Shown here: positions 43,511-51,373 of the stretch, piece by piece
Layout of the letters: every line of letters starts with the position of its first letter
How positions within the stretch are numbered: the stretch's first letter is position 1
Source: Peribacillus frigoritolerans
Lineage (GTDB): Bacteria > Bacillota > Bacilli > Bacillales > Bacillaceae
Assembly: GCF_004358755.1 (NCBI RefSeq)
Contig: NZ_SMZY01000002.1
Span: 372,001 to 436,000 of the forward strand
DNA length: 64,000 nucleotides
Direction: 5' to 3'
The notes under the pieces: generated by a model
Told to the model about the DNA's origin: nothing
The model's input: the letters and a program-made list of their open reading frames with translations, nothing else
Database searches by the model: none
Translations under genes and position numbers: made by a program

Positions 43511-46500
43511 TTACTTATCCGAATTTTTCTCTTTAACAAGCTTTGTAATCTGTTCCAGCAAATCGACCATTTCTTTTTGGCTGTATTTCGCTTCAGCTGA
43601 ATCCTCTTGGTTTTCATGCTTATCTTCATGCGCACGGGCATCCGCTGGATAACCATCTGCAGAGGCAAGTTTTCTGTTCATTGTGCGCGTCTCTTTATCA
43701 AACAGACTGTATATGATTGGAATGACAAATAATGTGAGGAACGTGCTGGAAATAAGCCCGCCAATTACTGTAAGTCCCATCGGCCTGTTGATTTCCGTTC
43801 CCTCACCAATTCCAAGCGCGAGCGGGATCAGACCAAGAATGGTCGTTAAAGCGGTCATTAAGATCGGGCGGATTCTTACCTTTACTGATTCAACAAGCGC
43901 CTCGTATGTATCATAACCTTCTGCTTTTTTCTGATTGATATAATCCACTATCACAATTGCATTATTTACGACAATACCGGCAAGGACGATGATCCCAATG
44001 ATCACGGTCAGACTGATGGATGTTCCGGTTGCAAGCAGCGCTGCCGCAACACCAATCATCATAAGCGGTACGGTAAACATAATGACAAACGGATATTTAA
44101 ACGATTCAAACTGGGCGGCCATCACAATATAAATGAACACGACAGCCAGAACGAATGCCAGAATCATATCGTCAATGCTTGATTGGAGCAGCTCTCTGTC
44201 TCCGCTGAAGGAAATATCCGTTTCGTCCGGCAGCTTTAAGTCTTCTATTTCCTGATCAATCTGATTTGACACATCTCCAAGGTTTGCCGAATTTTTAAAC
44301 TTCACTGTAAACTGAACAGCACTTTCTTTGTTAATGCGCTGTACAGAACTTGGACCTTCACCTGTTTCAATTGATGCTACCTCTTTCAAAGGTATAAACG
44401 TGCCATCAGGCTTTTTCAGCTGAAGGTTGGCAAGGTCAGCGATGTTTTCAGTTACATCCTTTGAATAGCTGACAGAGACATTGTAAATTTCATTATTTGC
44501 GGCATTTTCAAGCTGAAAGGCATCTGTACCGCGAGTTGCATCTGCTACGATCATGCCAATCTGAGCAGGAGCAAGTCCCTGATCAGCTGCTTTCTTTCTG
44601 TCTACGCTGATTTGAATTTCTTCTATTGTATCTGTTAGATCTGTTGTCACCTCTGTCACATCACCAAGTTCAGCGATAGATTTTTCAACCCGGCTGACTG
44701 ATTTCTTCAGCCTTTCTGCATCTGTATCCCTGACATTAAACGTTACCGTGTTAGGTGAAGAACCTGAAGTGGACTGAACATTGAAAGAAAGCTCGGCAGA
44801 CCGGTTTACTCCATGTGCGGCACTTTCGATTTCCTTTTTAGCATCATCAATAAAATCAAACGTTGAAATCTCGCGTTTATCGCTTTCCGCCATTTTCACA
44901 TAAACCTCTGCAATGTTGGTGCTTGCCGTCCCTCTGAAAGATTGCTCCTGAGTGGAACCGATCAAACTCACATACAGCTCGACATCCTCTTTATCCTCAA
45001 GCTTCTCTTCAATCGCCTCAATTGTTTTTTCTGTTGTTTCAAGAGCCGATCCGTTTTCCAGCTCAACATCGATTGTAAAGAATCCTTCATCTGTATTCGG
45101 CAGAAAGAGTGCCCCTGCTTTTGTTAAACCGAAAAGGCTGGCGCCGAAAAGAACGAGAGTGAGGATAAGCACTAGCGCACGGTTGCGCAGGGTCCACCTG
45201 ATTGCTGCATCAAGCCGCCTGATAAATGCGGTATCACGTCTTTTCTCTTCCAGGTTTTCAGATGGCCGCTTAAGCAGTCTGCTTGCAAGCATTGGAACAA
45301 TCGTTAAAGCGACAAACAGGGAGGCCAATAAACTGAAAGCGATGGTTAAAGCAAACTCCGTAAAAAGTTCCCCGATAATTCCCGTAATAAAGACAACAGG
45401 CAAGAAGACGGCCACTGTCGTAAGAGTGGAGGCAATAATTGCCGGACCCATCTCTCTTGCTCCTTCATAAGCTGATTTCTTTGGATCCTTCCCCATCGAT
45501 AAATGACGATAGATATTTTCAATCACAACAATCGCGTTATCAACAAGCATGCCAATTCCAAGCGCAAGTCCTCCGAGCGTCATGATGTTCAGCGAAAACT
45601 TTGAAAAATACATCAGGACAAAGGTCACAATAACAGAATAGGGAATGGCGATACCGATAATAAGCGGACTTTTTACGTTTCTTAAAAAAACAAAAAGAAC
45701 AATCATCGCCAATATGCCGCCGATCATCAGCGTATTCAGCATGTTGCCGATCGCCTGATCAACATAATCTCCCTGATCGAACAGGACGTCTGCTGCAATC
45801 GATTCGTATTTTTCATTTTTCAGGAGCTCATCCAAGTTCTCCTGAAAAGCCTTCGATACAGCTGCCGTATTGGCATCTGACTGCTGAAGCACACTTAATA
45901 GGATAGACGGCTGCTGATTGGCTCTTGTAATCGTGTCAGATTCTTGAGGTTTTAAGGCAACGGCTGCAAGATCCGAAAGCCGTACATCATCACCGCTGCT
46001 TGGATCTTTGGCAATAATCATTTGTTTTAAAGTCTCAACTGAGTCTATCGCGGAAATCACCCTCGTCGTCAGCTGTTTTCCCTCAGTTATAATTGGATCT
46101 CCGGGCATCGACACAACATTTGCACGGATGGCATCAACAACCTCTGACTGACTGAGCTGATAGGTCTTTAACTCATCCTCATTCAGCTCAACCTTTACTT
46201 CTTCAACGGTTAGCCCTGAAAGATTGACGTTGGCTACACCTTCCGTTTTCGTCAGCTCCTGCTCTAAGTCTTCGGTCAGCTGCTGCAGTTCTTTCCTGTC
46301 ACCGTCAGAAGTTAGCGACAGCTGGATAATCGGGAATTGTGCCGGGTCAAACTTTAAAAATCTTGGTTTATCCGCATCATCCGGCACAGGGACATCTGCA
46401 ATTCTGCTCTGAATTTCATTTTGTATATCATCAATTTTCGTCGTCCATGAAAATTGCATCAGAATTAAGCTTGCACCTTCTTGAGAGGTTGACGTAATCG

Positions 46501-46747
46501 TGTCAATGCCTTCTAAAGTCGAAAGCGATTCTTCCAGGGGCTTAGAAATTTTATCAACAACTTCATCCGGGCTCGCTCCCTGATAGTTGGTCACAACAAC
46601 TCCAACCGGCGGATTAATGTCAGGAATGAGTTTTAGAGGAATATTAATAAAAGAAACAATGCCCAAGATCAGCACTAAAAACATGGTTACAATCGTAAAG
46701 ACGGGTCTTCTAATGGAAAAAGAACTTATTTTCACGCTGCTTTTCAT
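43511..46747 (-). CDS. swrC: RND efflux transporter, AcrB/SwrC-like
   Basis: 1078 residues with the standard RND layout: TM1 near residue 15, two large extracytoplasmic loops, and TM blocks at about 335-505 and 865-1040. Family motifs are NIPLKLIPDINPPVGVVVTNYQGASPDEV, GGLALGIGMLVDNAIVVIENIYRHLSMGKDP and GIIVLAGIVVNNAIVIVDYINQK. Proton-driven export. In B. subtilis the homologue SwrC (YerP) exports surfactin. No TolC or periplasmic adaptor is expected in a Gram-positive. It has a charged cytoplasmic C-tail. Single-gene unit. Confidence 0.92.
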   Translation of the reverse strand: MKSSVKISSFSIRRPVFTIVTMFLVLILGIVSFINIPLKLIPDINPPVGVVVTNYQGASPDEVVDKISKPLEESLSTLEGIDTITSTSQEGASLILMQFSWTTKIDDIQNEIQSRIADVPVPDDADKPRFLKFDPAQFPIIQLSLTSDGDRKELQQLTEDLEQELTKTEGVANVNLSGLTVEEVKVELNEDELKTYQLSQSEVVDAIRANVVSMPGDPIITEGKQLTTRVISAIDSVETLKQMIIAKDPSSGDDVRLSDLAAVALKPQESDTITRANQQPSILLSVLQQSDANTAAVSKAFQENLDELLKNEKYESIAADVLFDQGDYVDQAIGNMLNTLMIGGILAMIVLFVFLRNVKSPLIIGIAIPYSVIVTFVLMYFSKFSLNIMTLGGLALGIGMLVDNAIVVIENIYRHLSMGKDPKKSAYEGAREMGPAIIASTLTTVAVFLPVVFITGIIGELFTEFALTIAFSLLASLFVALTIVPMLASRLLKRPSENLEEKRRDTAFIRRLDAAIRWTLRNRALVLILTLVLFGASLFGLTKAGALFLPNTDEGFFTIDVELENGSALETTEKTIEAIEEKLEDKEDVELYVSLIGSTQEQSFRGTASTNIAEVYVKMAESDKREISTFDFIDDAKKEIESAAHGVNRSAELSFNVQSTSGSSPNTVTFNVRDTDAERLKKSVSRVEKSIAELGDVTEVTTDLTDTIEEIQISVDRKKAADQGLAPAQIGMIVADATRGTDAFQLENAANNEIYNVSVSYSKDVTENIADLANLQLKKPDGTFIPLKEVASIETGEGPSSVQRINKESAVQFTVKFKNSANLGDVSNQIDQEIEDLKLPDETDISFSGDRELLQSSIDDMILAFVLAVVFIYIVMAAQFESFKYPFVIMFTVPLMMIGVAAALLATGTSISLTVIIGIIVLAGIVVNNAIVIVDYINQKKAEGYDTYEALVESVKVRIRPILMTALTTILGLIPLALGIGEGTEINRPMGLTVIGGLISSTFLTLFVIPIIYSLFDKETRTMNRKLASADGYPADARAHEDKHENQEDSAEAKYSQKEMVDLLEQITKLVKEKNSDK

Positions 46748-46916
46748 CTCCCGGATCTGTATCTGATAATCGTACTGATACTATATTAAACGCTGATCTT
46801 CTTTACAAGTTTTAACATGTTTTGAGCTCGTATTCCGTCGTAATAGAAAAAGAAAACATATTTAAGCGGACGGCAGTCAAAAATAAGCCATACCCTTACA
46901 CATATGGAGCCGATCT

Positions 46917-47726
46917 ATGCCTAATATCATCTGGTTTTTCCTGCTGTTTCTCATAAGCCTGTTCCTTTCAGCTGCTGCTGCAAAAAAAGACCCGCACATG
47001 CTGATTCCCTTATGGTTATTCAATGCAGGTCTTGCATACTTATTTGAAATTCTCATTTTTGTTTTCTTTCATTCATACACGTATAAGCCTGAAGTTTTCA
47101 AAGACCCTTTCTATGACAGCTCTTTTGGATCGCTTTTCAGCCAGGTCATGATCGTACCGATGACCGCTGTCGTCATCGCTTTTTTCAGACTTGGTGTTCC
47201 AGTTATGCTGCTGATCAGCTTTTGTATATCTGCAATAGAGGTCCTATTCTTGCACTTAGAAATATATGAGCATCACTGGTGGAAAACTTACTTTACAACT
47301 GCTTTCCTTCCTGCAGCATTCTATATTTCTTTCGTCTGGTACAGCTTTTTGAAAAAAGGGAATCTTACTGCAAAAAAGATGTCCCTCTATTTTATAAATG
47401 TAACAATTACTCTTTCCTTGACCTGGGCTGCAACTGTTCCTTTTTCTATGTATCATTTTCAGCCTGGCTGGTTTTCGGATGCAGCACGAGATCATATTGC
47501 GGGCAACTCCATCTTTTTTTGCCTGGCAAGCTTGATTTATACACTGATGACGCTGTCCAAAAACAAATCAGCAAAGGCCCTTTTATTTATAAGCTTGCTT
47601 TGCTTTCAAGGCATACTATTTCAGCTCGGTACTGTCGTAAGCACAAACGGATTTGCTATATTTGCATGTCTTCATTTGTTTTTTTCAGCAGTGAGCGGTC
47701 TTATTTGGATTTCTTTCTTTAAATGA
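46917..47726 (+). CDS. Multi-pass membrane protein of unknown function
   Basis: 269 residues with about eight membrane segments and few charges. Recognisable features are a short KKDPHMLIPL loop, YTYKPEVFKDPFYDSSFG and EIYEHHWWKTYFTTAFLP. These loosely recall the CBO0543 class of Bacillus integral membrane proteins, but I am not sure. GGAG sits 8 bp before the ATG. It is read alone, starting about 170 bp from the divergent RND gene. No functional inference is justified. Confidence 0.7.
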   Translation: MPNIIWFFLLFLISLFLSAAAAKKDPHMLIPLWLFNAGLAYLFEILIFVFFHSYTYKPEVFKDPFYDSSFGSLFSQVMIVPMTAVVIAFFRLGVPVMLLISFCISAIEVLFLHLEIYEHHWWKTYFTTAFLPAAFYISFVWYSFLKKGNLTAKKMSLYFINVTITLSLTWAATVPFSMYHFQPGWFSDAARDHIAGNSIFFCLASLIYTLMTLSKNKSAKALLFISLLCFQGILFQLGTVVSTNGFAIFACLHLFFSAVSGLIWISFFK

Positions 47727-47800
47727 ACATTTCTTTCAATTAAGAAAGAAATCGTTTATACTATAAATAGTAATGATTACGCTTTAAAAGGTGAAATAAC

Positions 47801-48139
47801 ATGAACTCAACATTATTAGGCTTGTTAACGAAACAAATCCTGGCTGCCCTCCCTAGTGAAAAACGAGAGCTATATCAATTTATTGAACATGCGGAGGAAA
47901 AGCTTGCACAGAAGGCAAAATCAAAAGACCAGTTCATTTACCTGCTCGTCAGGCATTCACCCTATAAGCAGGCCGCAGAACACTTTTGTATGACCTATGA
48001 TCAGACGGCCAGACTCATGCAGGAAATTGAACATGAAGTGAATACAAAGCTTGAGAGCCAAATCAGAAACATCAAATGGGTGGATTATACAAAGAAAATG
48101 AATGTGGAGAATACGTACTTTTTTCTGTTTAAACAATAA
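47801..48139 (+). CDS. Hypothetical protein with HTH-like C-terminal half
   Basis: 112 residues, soluble and highly helical. SPYKQAAEHFCMTYDQTARLMQEIEHEV could be a sigma/LuxR-like helix-turn-helix, suggesting a DNA-binding role, but no family is recognised. AAAGGTG precedes the ATG at 9 bp. It is convergent with the MarR-type gene and shares a terminator with it at 48169-48199. TAATGATTACG-type A/T sequence upstream may hold its promoter. Confidence 0.65.
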   Translation: MNSTLLGLLTKQILAALPSEKRELYQFIEHAEEKLAQKAKSKDQFIYLLVRHSPYKQAAEHFCMTYDQTARLMQEIEHEVNTKLESQIRNIKWVDYTKKMNVENTYFFLFKQ

Positions 48140-48168
48140 AACATCTCTAGAAAAATAATCAATTCATC

Positions 48169-48199
48169 AAAAAAATCCCGCCATCTGCGGGATTTTTTA
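48169..48199. terminator. Bidirectional terminator, hypothetical / mhqR
   Basis: AAAAATCCCGC and GCGGGATTTTT pair around CATCT, with T-runs on both strands. Confidence 0.85.
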
Positions 48200-48655
48200 A
48201 CGAAACAATAAATGCTGGCTATGAACGCCTGCTTTTTTAAGCAAAGCCATGAGCTGCTGCTGCTCTTCAGTAGAAAGCCCCGAAAAGGCGCGCGCCATTC
48301 TATGCGTGTGAATCGGGTAAATTTCATCCAGATAGGATTGTCCTTTTTCAGTCAGTTTCGCATAGACAGACCGTTTATCTTTTGGATCTTGTTCACGGTA
48401 GATAAATTCATTTTTTTCAAGCTTATCAATGACATAGGTCACATTGCCGCTGACAAGCAGCAGCCTTGAGCCGATTTGCTGAAGCTTTTGCGGGCCCTTC
48501 GTGTAAAGCAGTTCAAGCACGGAAAATTCCGTCGGATTAAAGCCGTGTTCTTTGCTGTCGCGGATAGAGTGCTCTGAAACACTTTTAAAAGCTCTTGCAA
48601 ACGTTTTAAATAAATTCAATGAAAGTTCAAGTTCTTCATCTGTATAAGACACCAT
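48197..48655 (-). CDS. mhqR: MarR-family regulator (MhqR-like)
   Basis: About 152 residues. The winged helix shows EFSVLELLYTKGPQKLQQIGSRLLLVSGNVTYVIDKLEKNEFIYREQDPKDKRSVYAKLTEKG. The opening SYTDEELELSLNLFKTFARAFKSVSEHSIRD is close to what I remember of B. subtilis MhqR, the repressor of quinone/azo-compound resistance genes. Unlike OhrR it has no N-terminal redox Cys. The ATG at 48655 has better spacing from AGAGGG than the ATG two codons earlier. No mhq target genes are adjacent, so the exact name is tentative. Confidence 0.8.
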   Translation of the reverse strand: MVSYTDEELELSLNLFKTFARAFKSVSEHSIRDSKEHGFNPTEFSVLELLYTKGPQKLQQIGSRLLLVSGNVTYVIDKLEKNEFIYREQDPKDKRSVYAKLTEKGQSYLDEIYPIHTHRMARAFSGLSTEEQQQLMALLKKAGVHSQHLLFR

Positions 48656-48792
48656 TCTCATCGCCCTCTTACTTTGACATTCTTAAAATGTCTTAAGATT
48701 CACACAGTTTATTCTACTATCAATCTTGTGTTTTTTGAAGTAGTTTCTTTTTTGAATCACCAGATTCATAGGGAGCATCACTGCGGTCTAAT

Positions 48793-49000
48793 GATTCCCT
48801 TATTTAGGTGAATTGGACTTATTGGGGAATCATACATGGCCTTTGATTCCTCTTTTTCAGGATTGGATCTGTTTTGTGGAATCATACTGGGACTTTGATT
48901 CCACTTTTTCAGGATTTGACCCATTTGTTGGAATCATACAGGTCTTATGATTCCTCTTTTTCAGGATTGGACCTGTTTTGTGGAATCATACTGGGTTTCA
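48793..49000. repeat. Tandem array, four 52-bp units
   Basis: Four head-to-tail units of 52 bp begin at 48793, 48845, 48897 and 48949. Each runs GATTCC...GGAATCATAC. The last three share CTTTTTCAGGATTTG/GATTGGA-type cores and TTTTGTGGAATCATACTGGG; the first is more diverged. A further partial unit (GAGGAATCATTCATG) follows. Every unit starts and ends with inverted arms (ATGATTCC/GGAATCAT). It lies between the mobA stop and the mhqR promoter. No spacers, so not CRISPR. Confidence 0.9.
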
Positions 49001-49039
49001 TCTGAAATGAGGAATCATTCATGCCCATTGTACCCATTC

Positions 49040-49633
49040 CTAATTAAAACTTTGCCGGTCACCTTCTCCTAATATCCTCAAATCCTCTCGCCTATTTATA
49101 TTGGCAAAACGGCCGGGATTCTTGAAATTAGATTCGTCTAAATAGACGGGATTTAATTGATCAAGCAAGGTCATCATCTTTAATTGCTTTTGATCTAGTA
49201 GTCTCTCAATCATTGAGAAAGCTGAACAATGATATAATGCGCATAAAGGATGACATTTTCCGTGTATAACCGGGATGACAGCCGCCTGTTTTTCATTTAT
49301 GCCTGATTGAAGAACTGCCAGAATCTCCTGATCAATAAGCGGCATATCGCATGCCAGTACGAGATACCAGTCTGCCTGAACCTTTTTCATGGCTGTATAT
49401 AATCCTGCGAGAGGGCCCATACCCTTATATTTGGCGCTATCTCCGTAAAATTGAACATTCTCATTCGAATGATTTGTTCGCCCGATAACTGCCACAGTTT
49501 CTGTTACCGCTTTCAATTCCTTCAAAGCAACATCCAAAAAAGTACTTTCTTCGTAAGTCTCAAGTGCTTTATCTGAACCAAACCGCCGTGACTGCCCGCC
49601 GGCTAAAACGATACCTGCAAGTTTCATTCCCAT
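49040..49633 (-). CDS. mobA: Molybdenum cofactor guanylyltransferase MobA
   Basis: 197 residues. The nucleotidyltransferase N-terminus is AGIVLAGGQSRRFGSDKALE, followed by KGMGPLAGLYTAM and the metal-binding LACDMPLID. It attaches GMP from GTP to Mo-molybdopterin. Other moa/moe genes are not in this window. The ATG used lacks a strong ribosome binding site; a second ATG two codons later (GGGAATG) is possible. Its transcript would run into the 52-bp tandem array, and no clear terminator precedes it. Confidence 0.9.
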   Translation of the reverse strand: MGMKLAGIVLAGGQSRRFGSDKALETYEESTFLDVALKELKAVTETVAVIGRTNHSNENVQFYGDSAKYKGMGPLAGLYTAMKKVQADWYLVLACDMPLIDQEILAVLQSGINEKQAAVIPVIHGKCHPLCALYHCSAFSMIERLLDQKQLKMMTLLDQLNPVYLDESNFKNPGRFANINRREDLRILGEGDRQSFN

Positions 49634-49678
49634 TTAGCCACTGCCTTCACATCTTTTTCTCATCTTAACACACAATGA

Positions 49679-49978
49679 TCAGTCGAAGCTATTATCTCTA
49701 ATTTCATTTTATATGGAGAATGGAAACGGAAGAGGAAATTCATTGAAGAAGCGCTGAAGGAGTTTCTTGCGTTTCTCGCAAGAAAAAAAGCCGGAGACGA
49801 ACTCGACTTTGAACCGAGGCTATCATGATTACATGAATTTATCGAAAACAGCATGCGCGAGACTGATTCTGTCATCCGAAAAGTTCCTCCAAACCCCAAT
49901 AAAGACAAGATCACATACAGGTTGAATGCTCTTTTTTTAAACACTCTCAACTCAGGTTCAAACAGACTTTTTATGTGA
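49679..49978 (+). pseudogene. Possible decayed gene: open frame with one internal stop and no start
   Basis: A 100-codon frame reads as convincing helical protein (GEWKRKRKFIEEALKEFLAFLARKK ... LHEFIENSMRETDSVIRKVPP) but has a single in-frame TGA at codon 50 and no start codon with a ribosome binding site. Its end overlaps the FbpA-like gene on the other strand. It could be a remnant or chance; no family is recognised. Confidence 0.3.
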
Positions 49979-50143
49979 AAGCTTGATTAAAGGGATATTT
50001 TTATAAAAATAATGATATTCCTTTTTCAACTCTGACAGGGTCATGCTGCTTAAAACTTCTGGATTATAAATGCCAAGCGATAATAGCTTCTTGCAGTAAA
50101 AGGCTCTTTGGTCTTCCAATGCTTTTTGAAATAACTTACTCAT
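49958..50143 (-). CDS. FbpA-family small basic protein
   Basis: 61 residues. The helical core LFQKALEDQRAFYCKKLLSLGIYNPEVLSSMTLSELKKEYHYF matches what I know of Fur-regulated basic protein A. In B. subtilis FbpA-type proteins help the FsrA sRNA iron-sparing response. AAAGGGG precedes the ATG. No convincing Fur box was found in the 100 bp upstream, so iron control of this copy is unproven. Confidence 0.7.
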   Translation of the reverse strand: MSKLFQKALEDQRAFYCKKLLSLGIYNPEVLSSMTLSELKKEYHYFYKNIPLIKLSHKKSV

Positions 50144-50294
50144 TTCTCATTTCCCCTTTCATTTTGTCCTCTCTTCACTTTACCCGTAAAATGTTGCCCT
50201 TCAGTTAAGGGAGTGTAAAAATTCACTGACATGTGTTAAAAAGCTGTAAATGGTCGACACTAGTTTCTAAATCGATCCAGGAGATGATGAAACA

Positions 50295-50606
50295 GTGAAG
50301 CATATTCGGCCTGCAGCTTTCCGCAGAAACCAGCATGATCAAGATATTTACTTCCTTAATACCCTTGAACCAAAGCATGAACAGCTCTTTTTCGCACGCC
50401 TTTCAATTCCAGATGAAAAGCTTCTATTTTTATGTGCATATGAAACGAATCTTAACCGTTTCGGTGATGTAACTTCATTATTCACTGAAGAATACATCCA
50501 TGAGCTGACTCAATATTTAACAGGCTATTCCTCCTCAAACCCCTCATCCGCAAATCAGGATGATTTTTTCAAGAAACCATTTTGCACAAAGCGCAGAAAT
50601 TCATGA
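50295..50606 (+). CDS. Hypothetical protein, 103 residues
   Basis: GTG start with GGAG about 11 bp upstream, which is weak. The product is soluble, with an organised middle part (DIYFLNTLEPKHEQLFFARLSIPDEKLLFLCAYETNLNRFGDVTSLFTEEYIHELTQYL) and a Ser/Asn-rich then basic tail. The tail region overlaps the 3' end of a convergent 51-residue gene. No family recognised. Confidence 0.55.
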   Translation: MKHIRPAAFRRNQHDQDIYFLNTLEPKHEQLFFARLSIPDEKLLFLCAYETNLNRFGDVTSLFTEEYIHELTQYLTGYSSSNPSSANQDDFFKKPFCTKRRNS

Positions 50607-50710
50607 GCATCTTTCCCGATAACGGTCTGCAGATCCTCAAGCATCTCATCCCTCCTTACATCTAATTCCACGATTTTTTTGGCAATTTCAGCTGCCTTCT
50701 TCATGTCCAT
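50555..50710 (-). CDS. Small hypothetical protein, 51 residues
   Basis: The ATG at 50710 follows GGAGGAG closely (a second ATG is two codons later). The product MDMKKAAEIAKKIVELD... is one long amphipathic helix followed by GKDAHEFLRFVQNGFLKKSS. Its composition and strong ribosome binding site argue for a real gene. Its 3' end overlaps the convergent 103-residue gene by about 50 bp. Function unknown. Confidence 0.65.
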   Translation of the reverse strand: MDMKKAAEIAKKIVELDVRRDEMLEDLQTVIGKDAHEFLRFVQNGFLKKSS

Positions 50711-50817
50711 GCTGTCTCCTCCTTCAAACTCTTACTGTTAGTTTAATAAGAAAAAAACCTTTTAACAGCATTCTTGTCAATAAACCTTACATACTATTTT
50801 CTTTTTCTGACAAACCG

Positions 50818-50869
50818 TGTTAGATTTTCTCACAAAACTTCACTTTTCCAGTTCAGTGTGAGGTATAAT
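50818..50869 (+). promoter_or_regulatory. tnrA promoter with TnrA box
   Basis: TGTTAGATTTTCTCACA (50818-50834) fits the TnrA/GlnR consensus TGTNAN7TNACA at every position. A TATAAT lies at 50864-50869. A start point about 7 bp after it would put the box centre near -50, the position used for TnrA activation in B. subtilis (known). This predicts positive autoregulation during nitrogen limitation. Confidence 0.88.
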
Positions 50870-50901
50870 TGGAAAAAGAATCTAATGTGCGGGGTGGAAA
50901 G

Positions 50902-51231
50902 ATGGAACAGCACGACCACTCATATAAAGACAAGAAAGTAATTTCAATTGGAATTGTCAGCGAACTCACCGGCTTATCACTAAGGCAGATCCGTTATTAT
51001 GAAGAAAGACATTTAATTTCTCCCCAAAGAACAACACGGGGAACAAGAAAATACTCATTTTCCGATGTAGAGAGGCTCATGGAAATCGCAAACAAACGCG
51101 AAGATGGAGTACAGACAAATGAAATCCTAAAAGAAATGCGAAAAAAAGAAATGCGCAGCAAACCGGATTACCGAAAAAAAATGCTCGAAGGCCAGCTTAA
51201 CGCGCAATTTCATTTCCGGAATAAGAAATGA
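50902..51231 (+). CDS. tnrA: Nitrogen regulator TnrA
   Basis: 109 residues of the MerR family. The HTH and wing are [65 protein letters not shown]. The C-terminal [19 protein letters not shown] is the segment by which feedback-inhibited glutamine synthetase captures TnrA, which separates it from GlnR. The ATG at 50902 has GGGGTGG upstream; the GTG eleven codons earlier is not needed. A terminator follows (51262-51299) and a TnrA box lies in its own promoter. Confidence 0.96.
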   Translation: MEQHDHSYKDKKVISIGIVSELTGLSLRQIRYYEERHLISPQRTTRGTRKYSFSDVERLMEIANKREDGVQTNEILKEMRKKEMRSKPDYRKKMLEGQLNAQFHFRNKK

Positions 51232-51261
51232 GGGGCAAAAAATTCATAACAATGATGCACA

Positions 51262-51299
51262 AAAAGCTCGGAGTCATTTTAAATGCTCTGAGCTTTTTT
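51262..51299 (+). terminator. Terminator of tnrA
   Basis: AAAAGCTCGGAG and CTCTGAGCTTTTTT pair with one mismatch, then a T-run. Confidence 0.85.
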
Positions 51300-51373
51300 A
51301 GGTAAGGGTGAAAAATCAAGCATAAAACCCAGCGGCATTATTCTCGAATTTATTCAACCCGATATATAACTGT

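Noticed and set aside
48793-49000. CRISPR array
   Set aside because: The units are contiguous with no unique spacers, and no cas genes are present.
49660-49950. 96-residue minus-strand frame beside mobA
   Set aside because: No ribosome binding site and Ser-rich antisense-like composition. The plus-strand frame across the same DNA looks more protein-like.
50144-50290. Fur box upstream of the FbpA-like gene
   Set aside because: No sequence close to the GATAATGATAATCATTATC pattern was found.
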